A stretch of 64,000 nt of DNA. Source: Zhongshania aquatica (GTDB lineage Bacteria > Pseudomonadota > Gammaproteobacteria > Pseudomonadales > Spongiibacteraceae). A model generated the notes under the pieces. The model was not told the DNA's origin. It searched no databases and worked only from the letters and a program-made list of their open reading frames with translations. The stretch is from positions 1-64,000 of the forward strand of contig NZ_JANZNQ010000004.1 of the NCBI RefSeq assembly GCF_027257955.1, written 5' to 3'. Numbering within the stretch: position 1 is the first letter of the stretch; every line of letters starts with the position of its first letter. A program made the translations under genes and the position numbers. Shown here piece by piece: positions 53,759 through 61,207 of the stretch.

Positions 53759-54553
53759 ATGAAACTGGAAGTCATTCGTAAAGGCGAGCGCAGTCAAATT
53801 TGCCCGGCCCCTTTATTGTTTGTACATGGCGCTTGGCATGGTGCCTGGTGTTGGGATGAGTATTTTCTCGATTATTTCACTGGGCTGGGTTATGAGTGTA
53901 TTGCGCCAAGCCTGAGGGGGCATGGTGGTAGTCCCGGCGTGGCGAAAATGAATCTCTATCGTATTGCCGACTATGTGGACGATGTGGCGAGTATAGCTCT
54001 ATCGTTAGATACACCGCCCATCGTCATCGGCCATTCCATGGGAGGATTGGTAACCCAGCACTATTTAGCACAGCACCCGGCAACTGCGGGCGTACTGCTC
54101 GGCTCGGTACCGCCGAGTGGAATTAAAGGCGTGGTGATGAGTTTGCTCAAGCATCATCCGCTGCGGTTTATGATTGCAAACCTGAGTTGGAATCTGCATT
54201 TATTGGTCAACACGCCGGCGAAGGCGAGGTCGCTGTTCTATTCCTCCGCAGTTTCCGAGGCGGACGTAGAGCGCTATGTGCACAGGCTGACGAATGAGTC
54301 TTATCTTGCGTTTATCGATATGTTGGTGCTCGACTTGCCTAAACGAGCTGCGGTGAAAGTGCCGCTCAAGGTGATAGGTGGTGAGCTGGATACAATCTTT
54401 CCGCCCGCTGATGTGCAAGCGACTGCGGAGTTTTATAACAGTGTGGCGAAGATTTATCCTGACACGGCCCATAATCTGATGCTGGAGCCACGTTGGAAAG
54501 AGGTAGCTGACGATATTCATGGATGGATTCAGGCGGCCGTTGTGGGTCGGTGA
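53759..54553 (+). CDS. Alpha/beta hydrolase, unassigned substrate
   Basis: This 264-residue alpha/beta hydrolase has the oxyanion motif LLFVHGAWHGAWCWDEYFLD, the nucleophile elbow VIGHSMGGLVTQHYLA with catalytic Ser, Asp in VIGGELDTIFPPADV and the catalytic His in YPDTAHNLMLEP. These fit the esterase/lipase-type MhpC group. It has no signal peptide. Substrate and pathway are unknown. A decayed transporter fragment lies downstream. Confidence 0.88.
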   Translation: MKLEVIRKGERSQICPAPLLFVHGAWHGAWCWDEYFLDYFTGLGYECIAPSLRGHGGSPGVAKMNLYRIADYVDDVASIALSLDTPPIVIGHSMGGLVTQHYLAQHPATAGVLLGSVPPSGIKGVVMSLLKHHPLRFMIANLSWNLHLLVNTPAKARSLFYSSAVSEADVERYVHRLTNESYLAFIDMLVLDLPKRAAVKVPLKVIGGELDTIFPPADVQATAEFYNSVAKIYPDTAHNLMLEPRWKEVADDIHGWIQAAVVGR

Positions 54554-54734
54554 ATGTTTACCAGAGAATGTTAAGTAGTCGCGATTTGCTTGAGTGCTGC
54601 ATACCGGCGATTCATCGGCCTCAGTAAACGAGCTGCATCACGCTCCCTTTAAGCTGCGATGTCATGTTGCGGGCCAGCAGCTATTTTGAGGGCCGCCACT
54701 CGCTTGCGCATATGCTGCCGTAAATAAGTCTGCA

Positions 54735-55025
54735 CTTGGCCAGGCCGCTATTCTTGCGGTGTTAGTCAGCTTTCTCAGTCTGAGCACAGTATTTGCGTTC
54801 TGGTATTACGGTGGTGAATGTTTGGGATTTCTAATCGTTGCGCGTTATCAACACGATTGTATCTGGTTCTACCTACTGCTTATTATTGCAGGCTCTGTTG
54901 CCTCACTGAACTTGGTGGTTAATCTGGTAGACTCAATGTATGCCTTGATGGCTATACCCACGATGACCTCGGCGCTATTATTAGCGCCAAAAGCTAACGC
55001 CGCCAGAGCGTATTTTGCGAGTTAG
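54735..55025 (+). pseudogene. Decayed sodium:alanine symporter (AGCS) fragment
   Basis: The frame encodes LGQAAILAVLVSFLSLSTVF followed by AFWYYGGECLGFLI, and then SVASLNLVVNLVDSMYALMA followed by IPTMTSALLLAP. This tracks the C-terminal membrane spans of AGCS sodium:alanine symporters (FAFSTMLGWSYYGERCWEYL; ELVWNLADTANGLMAIPNL). Only about 95 codons remain, no start or ribosome-binding site precedes them, and the region to 54554 upstream is not readable as the N-terminus. It is the remnant of a lost transporter gene. The rest of the 54554-55249 gap holds nothing I can support. Confidence 0.75.
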
Positions 55026-55249
55026 GAGCAACAGTAATGAACGTGAATGCACGAAATTTATGGATCAACCCGTGCGTTGTGATCGTTTATAAATTGAAGA
55101 ATATTGCGTCGATAAGCTTGGCGGGTATTGTTTCATTCCGGCGATAAAAATTTTACTCTTTAGGCTATTGAATCACTCATTTATACCCCAAACTCTTACC
55201 CATCAACAAAAACCATAAAAGCTCAATCCATTCCGCGAGGTGATCTACC

Positions 55250-55762
55250 ATGTTCTATGACATTACAGTTGTGCAAGCGAGCAAGATGCTGGGTAATTTG
55301 AAGGTAATGCTGGAGAAAGCCGAGGAGTTTGCAGAAACCAAAAAGGTCGCCCCAGAGGTATTATTGAGCTCGCGTTTGGCGCCGGATCAGTTTCCTTTGA
55401 TTCGCCAAGTCCAAATTTGCTGCGACACCGCCAAGCTAGGTGCAGCGCGTTTAGCCGGTAAGGCAGACAGCGCACCAAAGCATGAAGATACCGAGACAAC
55501 CGTCGATGAACTCTATGCTCGTATTGCCGCGGTGCAGGAGTACTTGGCGACCTATACCCCAGCAGATTTTGCGGAGACCGCATCCAAAGAAATTAGTCTG
55601 CCGTGGTTAGATGGCAAGAAAATGCTGGGCAGTACGTTTGCGACCAGTTTTGTTATTCCCAATTTGTATTTCCACGTGACAACGGCGTATGCGATTTTGC
55701 GCCACAACGGTGTCGACTTAGGTAAATTGGATTATCTGGGTAGCATTTCCTTTATTGAGTAA
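55250..55762 (+). CDS. DUF1993 family protein
   Basis: This 170-residue protein is of the DUF1993 (DinB-like helical bundle) family. It starts MFYDITVVQASKMLGNLKVM, has FPLIRQVQICCDTAKLGAAR and the late LPNLYFHVTTAYAILRHNG-like segment (seen as IPNLYFHVTTAYAILRHNGV), ending DYLGSISFIE. The His residue in FHVTTAYAILRH is typical of DinB-superfamily metal sites. Function is unknown. GCGAGGTGAT precedes the ATG. It is transcribed toward the convergent oxyR. Confidence 0.85.
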   Translation: MFYDITVVQASKMLGNLKVMLEKAEEFAETKKVAPEVLLSSRLAPDQFPLIRQVQICCDTAKLGAARLAGKADSAPKHEDTETTVDELYARIAAVQEYLATYTPADFAETASKEISLPWLDGKKMLGSTFATSFVIPNLYFHVTTAYAILRHNGVDLGKLDYLGSISFIE

Positions 55763-55806
55763 GCTCAAGCCACGGGTCGCCTAACAGTCTGTGTTTGGTG
55801 GCCCGA

Positions 55807-56700
55807 TCATTTTATGAAATCTACCATCGACGTTCTGATCGACGACACCACGGCCCGCACGCATTCCATTCGTGAGTAGTTGGGTCTGACCAGCAAGCAA
55901 ATCTCCCTGCTCGGGACGGGCGCCTTAAAGTGTGTGTAGCGCAGACCGTGTTCCCCTTCTTTGATTGCCAGTTCCGGAATTAGGGTGATCCCCATGCCGC
56001 TGGCGATCATATAGCGCAAGGTCTCTAAGCTCGTTGCCTGAAATCGCGAATCCTCCTTGGCGCCGGCGGTAAAGCAATAGCCCAAGGCTTCGTCGCGCAG
56101 GCAGTGCCCATCTTCTAGTGTGAGTACCCACTGCCCGTTTAAGTCCTTTAGGCTAAGGTCATTTTTTTGCGCCAAGGCATGATTGACGGGGGTGGCTAAT
56201 ACCAAGGGTTCGTTAAATAGGGAGTAGCGTTCGACATTCTCCATATTGTCGAGCCAGCTTAGAATCAGCACGTCGAGCTTGCCTTCATCTAATTGTTTTA
56301 GCAGTACGTCGGTTTGATTCTCGTGCAGAAAGAAATTGATATTGGGCAGGGCGGCGCTCAGCGCCGACATAATATGCGGCAGCAAGTAGGGCGCTACTGT
56401 GGGAATTAAGCCCACATGCAAGTCACCACTTAGCGGGTCAGACAAAGCTTTGGCTGTTTCTTCAAAATCTTCGGCGGTACGCAATACCTGCCGCGCGCGT
56501 ACCAGTAGTGCTTCCCCCGCCGGGGTCAGCATGACCTTCTTGCGATGGCGCTCAAACAGACTCAGCCCAAGCTGATCTTCCAGCTTCATAATCTGTCCGC
56601 TCAGTGTGGGCTGGCTGACAAAGCAGGCCTCTGCTGCTCGGCCAAAGTGGCCGTGCTTGGCGACGGCGTCGAGGTATTGCAGGTCGCGAATCTTAATCAT
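55807..56700 (-). CDS. oxyR: Peroxide-sensing regulator OxyR
   Basis: This 297-residue LysR-type regulator has the winged helix (MIKIRDLQYLDAVAKHGHFG, VSQPTLSGQIMKLEDQLGL) and the OxyR redox pair in GHCLRDEALGYCF, matching Cys199 and Cys208 of E. coli OxyR. That pair forms a disulfide on peroxide exposure. I use the ATG at 56700. It is divergent from ahpC, and a dyad operator candidate lies between them. Confidence 0.96.
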   Translation of the reverse strand: MIKIRDLQYLDAVAKHGHFGRAAEACFVSQPTLSGQIMKLEDQLGLSLFERHRKKVMLTPAGEALLVRARQVLRTAEDFEETAKALSDPLSGDLHVGLIPTVAPYLLPHIMSALSAALPNINFFLHENQTDVLLKQLDEGKLDVLILSWLDNMENVERYSLFNEPLVLATPVNHALAQKNDLSLKDLNGQWVLTLEDGHCLRDEALGYCFTAGAKEDSRFQATSLETLRYMIASGMGITLIPELAIKEGEHGLRYTHFKAPVPSREICLLVRPNYSRMECVRAVVSSIRTSMVDFIK

Positions 56701-56715
56701 GGCGCTCAATAAGTA

Positions 56716-56761
56716 TTGGTAAAACCTATCAATATCATAATAATGATCGATTAGATACCAA
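56716..56761. promoter_or_regulatory. Candidate OxyR operator between oxyR and ahpC
   Basis: This 46-bp region begins TTGGTA and ends TACCAA, with further partial symmetry inside (ACCTATCAATATCAT opposed to ATGATCGATTAGAT). Length and A/T-rich spacing fit the extended contact of OxyR tetramers (ATAG-like quarter sites). It lies 16 bp before oxyR and 78 bp before ahpC. Confidence 0.6.
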
Positions 56762-56838
56762 ATCTTCTCTTCCGTAGTATGGCTCCTGAGCTTAAGGCAA
56801 ACCGAATTTACTTATACCAACACCTCAGGAGTAACACT

Positions 56839-57408
56839 ATGTTTCCAACTATTATCAATACCAAAGTACAGCCCTTCAAAGCGACGGCCTACCACAATGG
56901 CGACTTTATTGACGTCAGCGATGCCGACCTACTGGGCAAGTGGTCAGTGGTTGTTTTCTACCCTGCCGACTTTACCTTTGTATGCCCCACCGAGTTGGGC
57001 GACATGGCAGACCATTACGCACAGCTGCAAGAAATGGGCGTGGAAGTCTACTCTGTATCAACCGACACCCACTTCACCCACAAAGCGTGGCACGACACCT
57101 CCGACACCATTGGCAAAATTCAGTACCCAATGATCGGTGATCCAACAGGCCGTATTTCACGCAACTTTGGCGTAATGATCGAAGAAGACGGTTTGGCATT
57201 GCGCGGCACTTTCGTGATTAACCCGGAGGGTGAAATCAAAGTGGCTGAGCTACATGACCTCGGTATCGGCCGTTCAGCCAAAGAGTTAGTGCGTAAAGTG
57301 CAAGCAGCTCAATACGTTGCAGAACACGACGGCGAAGTCTGCCCAGCAGCATGGCAGCCAGGTGAGGCGACACTGTCTCCGTCACTAGACTTAGTCGGTA
57401 AAATTTAA
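56839..57408 (+). CDS. ahpC: Alkyl hydroperoxide reductase subunit AhpC
   Basis: This 189-residue two-Cys peroxiredoxin has the peroxidatic Cys in DFTFVCPTELGDMADHY and the resolving Cys in GEVCPAAWQPGE. It reduces hydroperoxides, organic peroxides and peroxynitrite, with electrons from AhpF. I use the ATG at 56839, with CAGGAG upstream; an in-frame start 20 codons earlier lies in the leader. It is followed by a terminator-like hairpin and then ahpF. Confidence 0.97.
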   Translation: MFPTIINTKVQPFKATAYHNGDFIDVSDADLLGKWSVVVFYPADFTFVCPTELGDMADHYAQLQEMGVEVYSVSTDTHFTHKAWHDTSDTIGKIQYPMIGDPTGRISRNFGVMIEEDGLALRGTFVINPEGEIKVAELHDLGIGRSAKELVRKVQAAQYVAEHDGEVCPAAWQPGEATLSPSLDLVGKI

Positions 57409-57418
57409 CACCCCTGTT

Positions 57419-57442
57419 GGCCTCGGCGACGGGGCCTTTTTT
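57419..57442 (+). terminator. Attenuating terminator between ahpC and ahpF
   Basis: GGCCTCG-GCGA-CGGGGCC makes a 7-bp stem with one G-T pair, followed by T6. It lies 11 bp after ahpC and 52 bp before ahpF. Partial read-through would keep AhpC above AhpF, as commonly seen. Confidence 0.8.
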
Positions 57443-57493
57443 AAAGTCTATTTCCTTGAATGAATAATGAATTTACGGGACGAGGTAGTCATC

Positions 57494-59095
57494 ATGCTAG
57501 ACGCGAAATTAAAAACCCAGTTGGAGGCCTACCTCCAAAATCTGAAAACACCGGTAGAGCTGGTCGCGTATCTCGATGGCCAGGATAAATCCCGGGAACT
57601 TGAAAGCCTAATGAACGAGATATCAGCGCTGTCTGCGCTGGTATCCATTGTTCAGGGCGAAGACGCCGCAGCGCGTCGTCCGGCGATGGGTGTGCGCTCA
57701 GTAGCGAACGGCACAGAAATGCGTTTTGCAGGCGTGCCGCTTGGTCACGAATTTACCTCGTTGGTATTAGCCGTGTTGCACAGTGGCGGCCACCCAATGA
57801 AAGTCGATAAAGACTTGATAGAACAAGTGCGCAATCTTGACGGTGAATACCGTTTTGAAACCTATATTTCCTTGAGCTGCCAGACCTGCCCAGAAGTCGT
57901 TCAGGCGCTGAATATGATGGCGGCGATCAACCCGCAAATCAGCAATGAAATGATTGACGGCTCGCTGTTCCAGCAAGAAGTCGATGGGCGCAAAGTGATG
58001 GCCGTGCCCACCGTATTCATGAACGGTCAGCAGTTTTCACAGGGTCGTATTGGCCTGGCTGATATTTTGAAAAAGATCGACAAAAATGCCGGTGCGCGCA
58101 GCCTTAAAAAGTTGGCGGAGAAAGACGTGTTCGACATGCTGATTGTGGGTGGTGGGCCAGCTGGCGCATCTGCGGCTATCTACGCTGCGCGTAAAGGTAT
58201 TCGCACCGGTATACTCGCCGATAAGTTTGGCGGGCAGTTATTAGATACTGTCAGCATCGAAAACTTTATTTCGGTAACAGAAACCGAAGGCCCTAAATTA
58301 GTCGCCAATTTAGAAGCCCACGTGGGTGCTTACGACGTTGATATTATGCGCGGCCACAAAGCATCTGCACTGACCGTTGCGGACGACGGCAGTATTGAAG
58401 TCAGCGTTGAAGGCGGTGCAGTATTACGCAGCCGTTCGGTGCTATTAGCCACCGGTGCACGCTGGAGAGAAATGAACGTCCCCGGCGAGCAGGAATACCG
58501 CGGCAAAGGTGTGGCCTACTGCCCACACTGCGACGGCCCCTTATTTAAAGGTAAATCCGTTGCGGTCATCGGCGGTGGTAATTCCGGCATAGAAGCCGCA
58601 ATTGACTTGGCAGGCATAACTGCACACGTCACGGTATTGGAGTTCGACAGTAAATTGCGTGCTGACGAGGTACTGCAACGCAAAGCGCGGTCCATGAAAA
58701 ACATCGACATTATTACCAGCGCTCAGACCACAGAAGTGCTCGGCGATGGCCAACGTGTTACCGGTTTGCAGTACACAGATCGCAACACCGGCGACGTGAA
58801 AAACGTCACCCTGGCAGGCATATTTGTGCAAATCGGCTTGGTACCCAACACCGAGTTTTTGAAAGGCACAGTGGCATTAACACCCCGCGGCGAAATTGAA
58901 ATTAATGCGCGGGGCGAAACATCAATCCCAGGTGTGTTTGCCGCCGGTGATGTCACCACTGCACCGTTCAAGCAGATAGTCGTTGCTGTAGGTAGCGGCG
59001 CAACGGCCGCGCTGGGGGCTTTTGATTATCTTATTCGGCAAGTGGTTGATGAGCCGGAGGCGTCAGTAAAGGCTGAGGAGGGACAAGCTGCTTAA
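57494..59095 (+). CDS. ahpF: Alkyl hydroperoxide reductase subunit AhpF
   Basis: This 533-residue flavoprotein passes electrons from NADH to AhpC. It has an N-terminal thioredoxin-like double domain with the Cys pair in [14 protein letters not shown], then an FAD/NAD(P) module with [18 protein letters not shown], the catalytic CPHCDGP site, [15 protein letters not shown] and [16 protein letters not shown] start it at the ATG at 57494 ([14 protein letters not shown]), which matches the family, rather than nine codons upstream. GAGGTAG precedes it. Confidence 0.97.
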   Translation: MLDAKLKTQLEAYLQNLKTPVELVAYLDGQDKSRELESLMNEISALSALVSIVQGEDAAARRPAMGVRSVANGTEMRFAGVPLGHEFTSLVLAVLHSGGHPMKVDKDLIEQVRNLDGEYRFETYISLSCQTCPEVVQALNMMAAINPQISNEMIDGSLFQQEVDGRKVMAVPTVFMNGQQFSQGRIGLADILKKIDKNAGARSLKKLAEKDVFDMLIVGGGPAGASAAIYAARKGIRTGILADKFGGQLLDTVSIENFISVTETEGPKLVANLEAHVGAYDVDIMRGHKASALTVADDGSIEVSVEGGAVLRSRSVLLATGARWREMNVPGEQEYRGKGVAYCPHCDGPLFKGKSVAVIGGGNSGIEAAIDLAGITAHVTVLEFDSKLRADEVLQRKARSMKNIDIITSAQTTEVLGDGQRVTGLQYTDRNTGDVKNVTLAGIFVQIGLVPNTEFLKGTVALTPRGEIEINARGETSIPGVFAAGDVTTAPFKQIVVAVGSGATAALGAFDYLIRQVVDEPEASVKAEEGQAA

Positions 59096-59120
59096 ATCAC
59101 TCAAATTTGATATACCTAAT

Positions 59121-59147
59121 TGCCCCTCATTATGAGGGGCATTTTTT
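59121..59147 (+). terminator. Terminator after ahpF
   Basis: TGCCCCTCAT-TATGAGGGGCA forms an 8-bp or longer stem followed by T6. It marks the end of the core block; the Fic accessory patch begins downstream. Confidence 0.93.
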
Positions 59148-59320
59148 GTCTGGATATTGATTAAGGGTAAGTCCATTTCGTCTTGCCTTTACACCGAGAG
59201 GAGTAGCTCAATGGCATGGGTTCTCCGTCATTCATACAGCTTTGTGCTAACCACGCTTCATATCACCCTTAGTGAGTTTTGGACATAACAGAACCGTTAT
59301 ATCGAAAACGTCTATATAAT

Positions 59321-59373
59321 TTGACATAAGGGTGGTCTGGGCATACATTCGACATTGAAATAATCTAATGTCG
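59321..59373 (+). promoter_or_regulatory. Fic promoter and start-codon palindrome
   Basis: TTGACA (59321-59326), a 17-bp spacer and TACATT (59344-59349) form a good sigma-70 promoter. CGACATT (59350-59356) is inverted as AATGTCG (59367-59373), and the second half contains the fic ATG (59368-59370). Further GACATA copies lie at 59282, 59323 and 59392. The layout suggests autorepression. Confidence 0.6.
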
Positions 59374-60543
59374 AAAACTAGTGTGGAATATGACATAGCG
59401 ATGGATATTCACGACTACAAAGCTGGGCAATATAAGCAGCAATATCAGTACAAAAGTTTTTCTCCTGAGCCAATTAACCACGCATGGGTCTTTTCCGATG
59501 GCGATATTCAGCAGCTTTTGAGTGAGGCTGACCGGATGTTGGGGGAGCTAAATGCTTTTTCGCAACTCATTCCCGATGTGGATTACTTTATCCGTATGCA
59601 CATTACCAAGGAAGCTACCCAGTCCAGCCGAATTGAAGGTACTCGAACCACAATAGAGGACGCCCTGCTAAACAGGCTCGATATTGACCCGGAAAACCGC
59701 GATGACTGGGAAGAGGTGCAGAATTATATTTCGGCTATTAATCAAGCTATAAAAGAGCTGGAAGCCCTGCCGCTATCGAATCGGTTGCTAAAATTCACCC
59801 ATAAAATATTAATGACTGGAGTAAGAGGAGAGGGTAAGCAGCCAGGAGAATTTCGAAACAGTCAAAACTGGATTGGCGTTAGTTTAAAAAACGCGATTTT
59901 CGTGCCGCCACATCAAAGTGAGGTGGTCGAACTGATGAGTGACCTTGAGAAGTTTTTCAACAACGATGAGTTTAAAACCCCTCATTTGATAAAAATTGCA
60001 GTAGCGCACTATCAATTTGAGACCATACATCCCTTTTTAGATGGTAATGGCCGCTTGGGTCGGTTGATGATTACTCTCTATCTGGCAAGCTCTGGATTGC
60101 TAAATAAACCTGCCTTGTATTTATCTGATTATTTCGAACGCAATAAAACGCAGTATGTAGATTCTCTGATGGCTGTTCGCGAATCCAGCCGCATAAAGCA
60201 ATGGCTAATATTCTTTTTGCATGGTGTCGTTGAAACAGCGGGAAACTCTATTCAAGTGTTTAAAGACATCTTGGCGTTAAAGCTTCGTGTGCAACAAGAC
60301 GTCTTGCCACGGTTTAGTACGCGCAGGCAAGAAAATGCGCAGTTGCTGATGCGCCATCTCTATCAAGACCCAGTGGTTTCAATTAAAGAAGTAGCCGAGT
60401 TGTTGAACATTAAGGTTAATACAGCAGCCGCTTTAGTGGGGGATTTTGAAAAGTATGGTGTACTAAACGAATTGACTGGGGGGCGCCGCAATCGACTTTT
60501 TCACTTTGAAGATTATACGAGCATCTTCAAAAGTAAGAGTTGA
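59368..60543 (+). CDS. Fic-domain protein (AMPylase-type, class II)
   Basis: This 391-residue protein has the Fic catalytic motif HPFLDGNGRLGR at 221-232 and the inhibitory helix motif SSRIEG at 86-91, whose Glu90 would block ATP in the class II type. A long N-terminal domain of the DUF4172/Fic_N type precedes it. The C-terminal 60 residues form a winged helix (VSIKEVAELLNIKVNTAAAL, DFEKYGVLNELTGGRR). It should transfer AMP to a protein Tyr, Ser or Thr. The palindrome across its start codon fits control by its own DNA-binding domain. The upstream gap 59148-59320 holds nothing else I can support. Confidence 0.93.
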   Translation: MSKTSVEYDIAMDIHDYKAGQYKQQYQYKSFSPEPINHAWVFSDGDIQQLLSEADRMLGELNAFSQLIPDVDYFIRMHITKEATQSSRIEGTRTTIEDALLNRLDIDPENRDDWEEVQNYISAINQAIKELEALPLSNRLLKFTHKILMTGVRGEGKQPGEFRNSQNWIGVSLKNAIFVPPHQSEVVELMSDLEKFFNNDEFKTPHLIKIAVAHYQFETIHPFLDGNGRLGRLMITLYLASSGLLNKPALYLSDYFERNKTQYVDSLMAVRESSRIKQWLIFFLHGVVETAGNSIQVFKDILALKLRVQQDVLPRFSTRRQENAQLLMRHLYQDPVVSIKEVAELLNIKVNTAAALVGDFEKYGVLNELTGGRRNRLFHFEDYTSIFKSKS

Positions 60544-60789
60544 TCGGCTAATGCAGCGGTTGCGATAAATATTTAGTGGGTATCCTGAATAATACCGACG
60601 CTAAGGAAGTTGACTTAAATATAGGGAGCTCATGTTATGTTTGGCTGGCGTAAAATTCTGGGGCTGGTCTTTGAGTTATGATTTTATTCGGAATTTATGA
60701 AAGGTTTATGTCATGTATTGAATTTTTATAGGAGAAATAAAAGTGTTAAGGGCTTTATCTGATAATTAAATATACTAAATGCTTACGTT

Positions 60790-61203
60790 ATGAAAAAACA
60801 ACTCGACGTCGCCGCCGCTATTATAGTCAAAGATAGTAAAGTATTTGCTGCCCGCCGTAAGATTGGTAAGCATCTAGCCGGCTATTGGGAGTTTCCTGGT
60901 GGCAAATTAGAAGAAGGCGAAACTCCTGAGCTCTGCCTGGCCCGTGAGCTAAAGGAAGAACTTAATATCACTACCCGCGTTGGAATTTTTGTCGGTGAAA
61001 ATATTTATGACTATGGTACTAAGGTCGTTCATTTAATGGCTTATCAGGTTGAGCACTTGGCAGGTGATTTTACATTGATTGATCATGACGAAATACGATG
61101 GCTAGCTTTTGATGAGTTGAATAGCGTTCAGTGGGCGCCAGCTGATATTCCCTTGGTAGAACAGTATCAGTTAATGACTAAAATGTTATCAGAGATAGAT
61201 TAA
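60790..61203 (+). CDS. Nudix hydrolase, MutT-like NTP pyrophosphohydrolase
   Basis: This 137-residue protein has a full Nudix box at about 37-59 (GGKLEEGETPELCLAREL followed by KEEL). The MutT-type surroundings are ARRKIGKHLAGYWEFPGGK and the hydrophobic strands VVHLMAYQVEHLAGDF. It hydrolyses a nucleoside diphosphate derivative; 8-oxo-dGTP or a modified nucleotide are candidates. The next gene starts 4 bases after its stop, which suggests translational coupling. The 246-bp gap before it (60544-60789) shows a weak A+T-rich leader but no clear promoter. Confidence 0.9.
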   Translation: MKKQLDVAAAIIVKDSKVFAARRKIGKHLAGYWEFPGGKLEEGETPELCLARELKEELNITTRVGIFVGENIYDYGTKVVHLMAYQVEHLAGDFTLIDHDEIRWLAFDELNSVQWAPADIPLVEQYQLMTKMLSEID

Positions 61204-61207
61204 TCGA

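Noticed and set aside
54735-55025. Intact small membrane protein gene
   Set aside because: No ribosome-binding site and only a GTG start; the residues match the C-terminal spans of a much longer transporter, so it is scored as a remnant.
59196-59220. tRNA-like start (GGAGTAGCTCAATGGCA) after ahpF
   Set aside because: Only a D-arm-like stretch is present; no anticodon arm, T-arm or acceptor pairing can be drawn.
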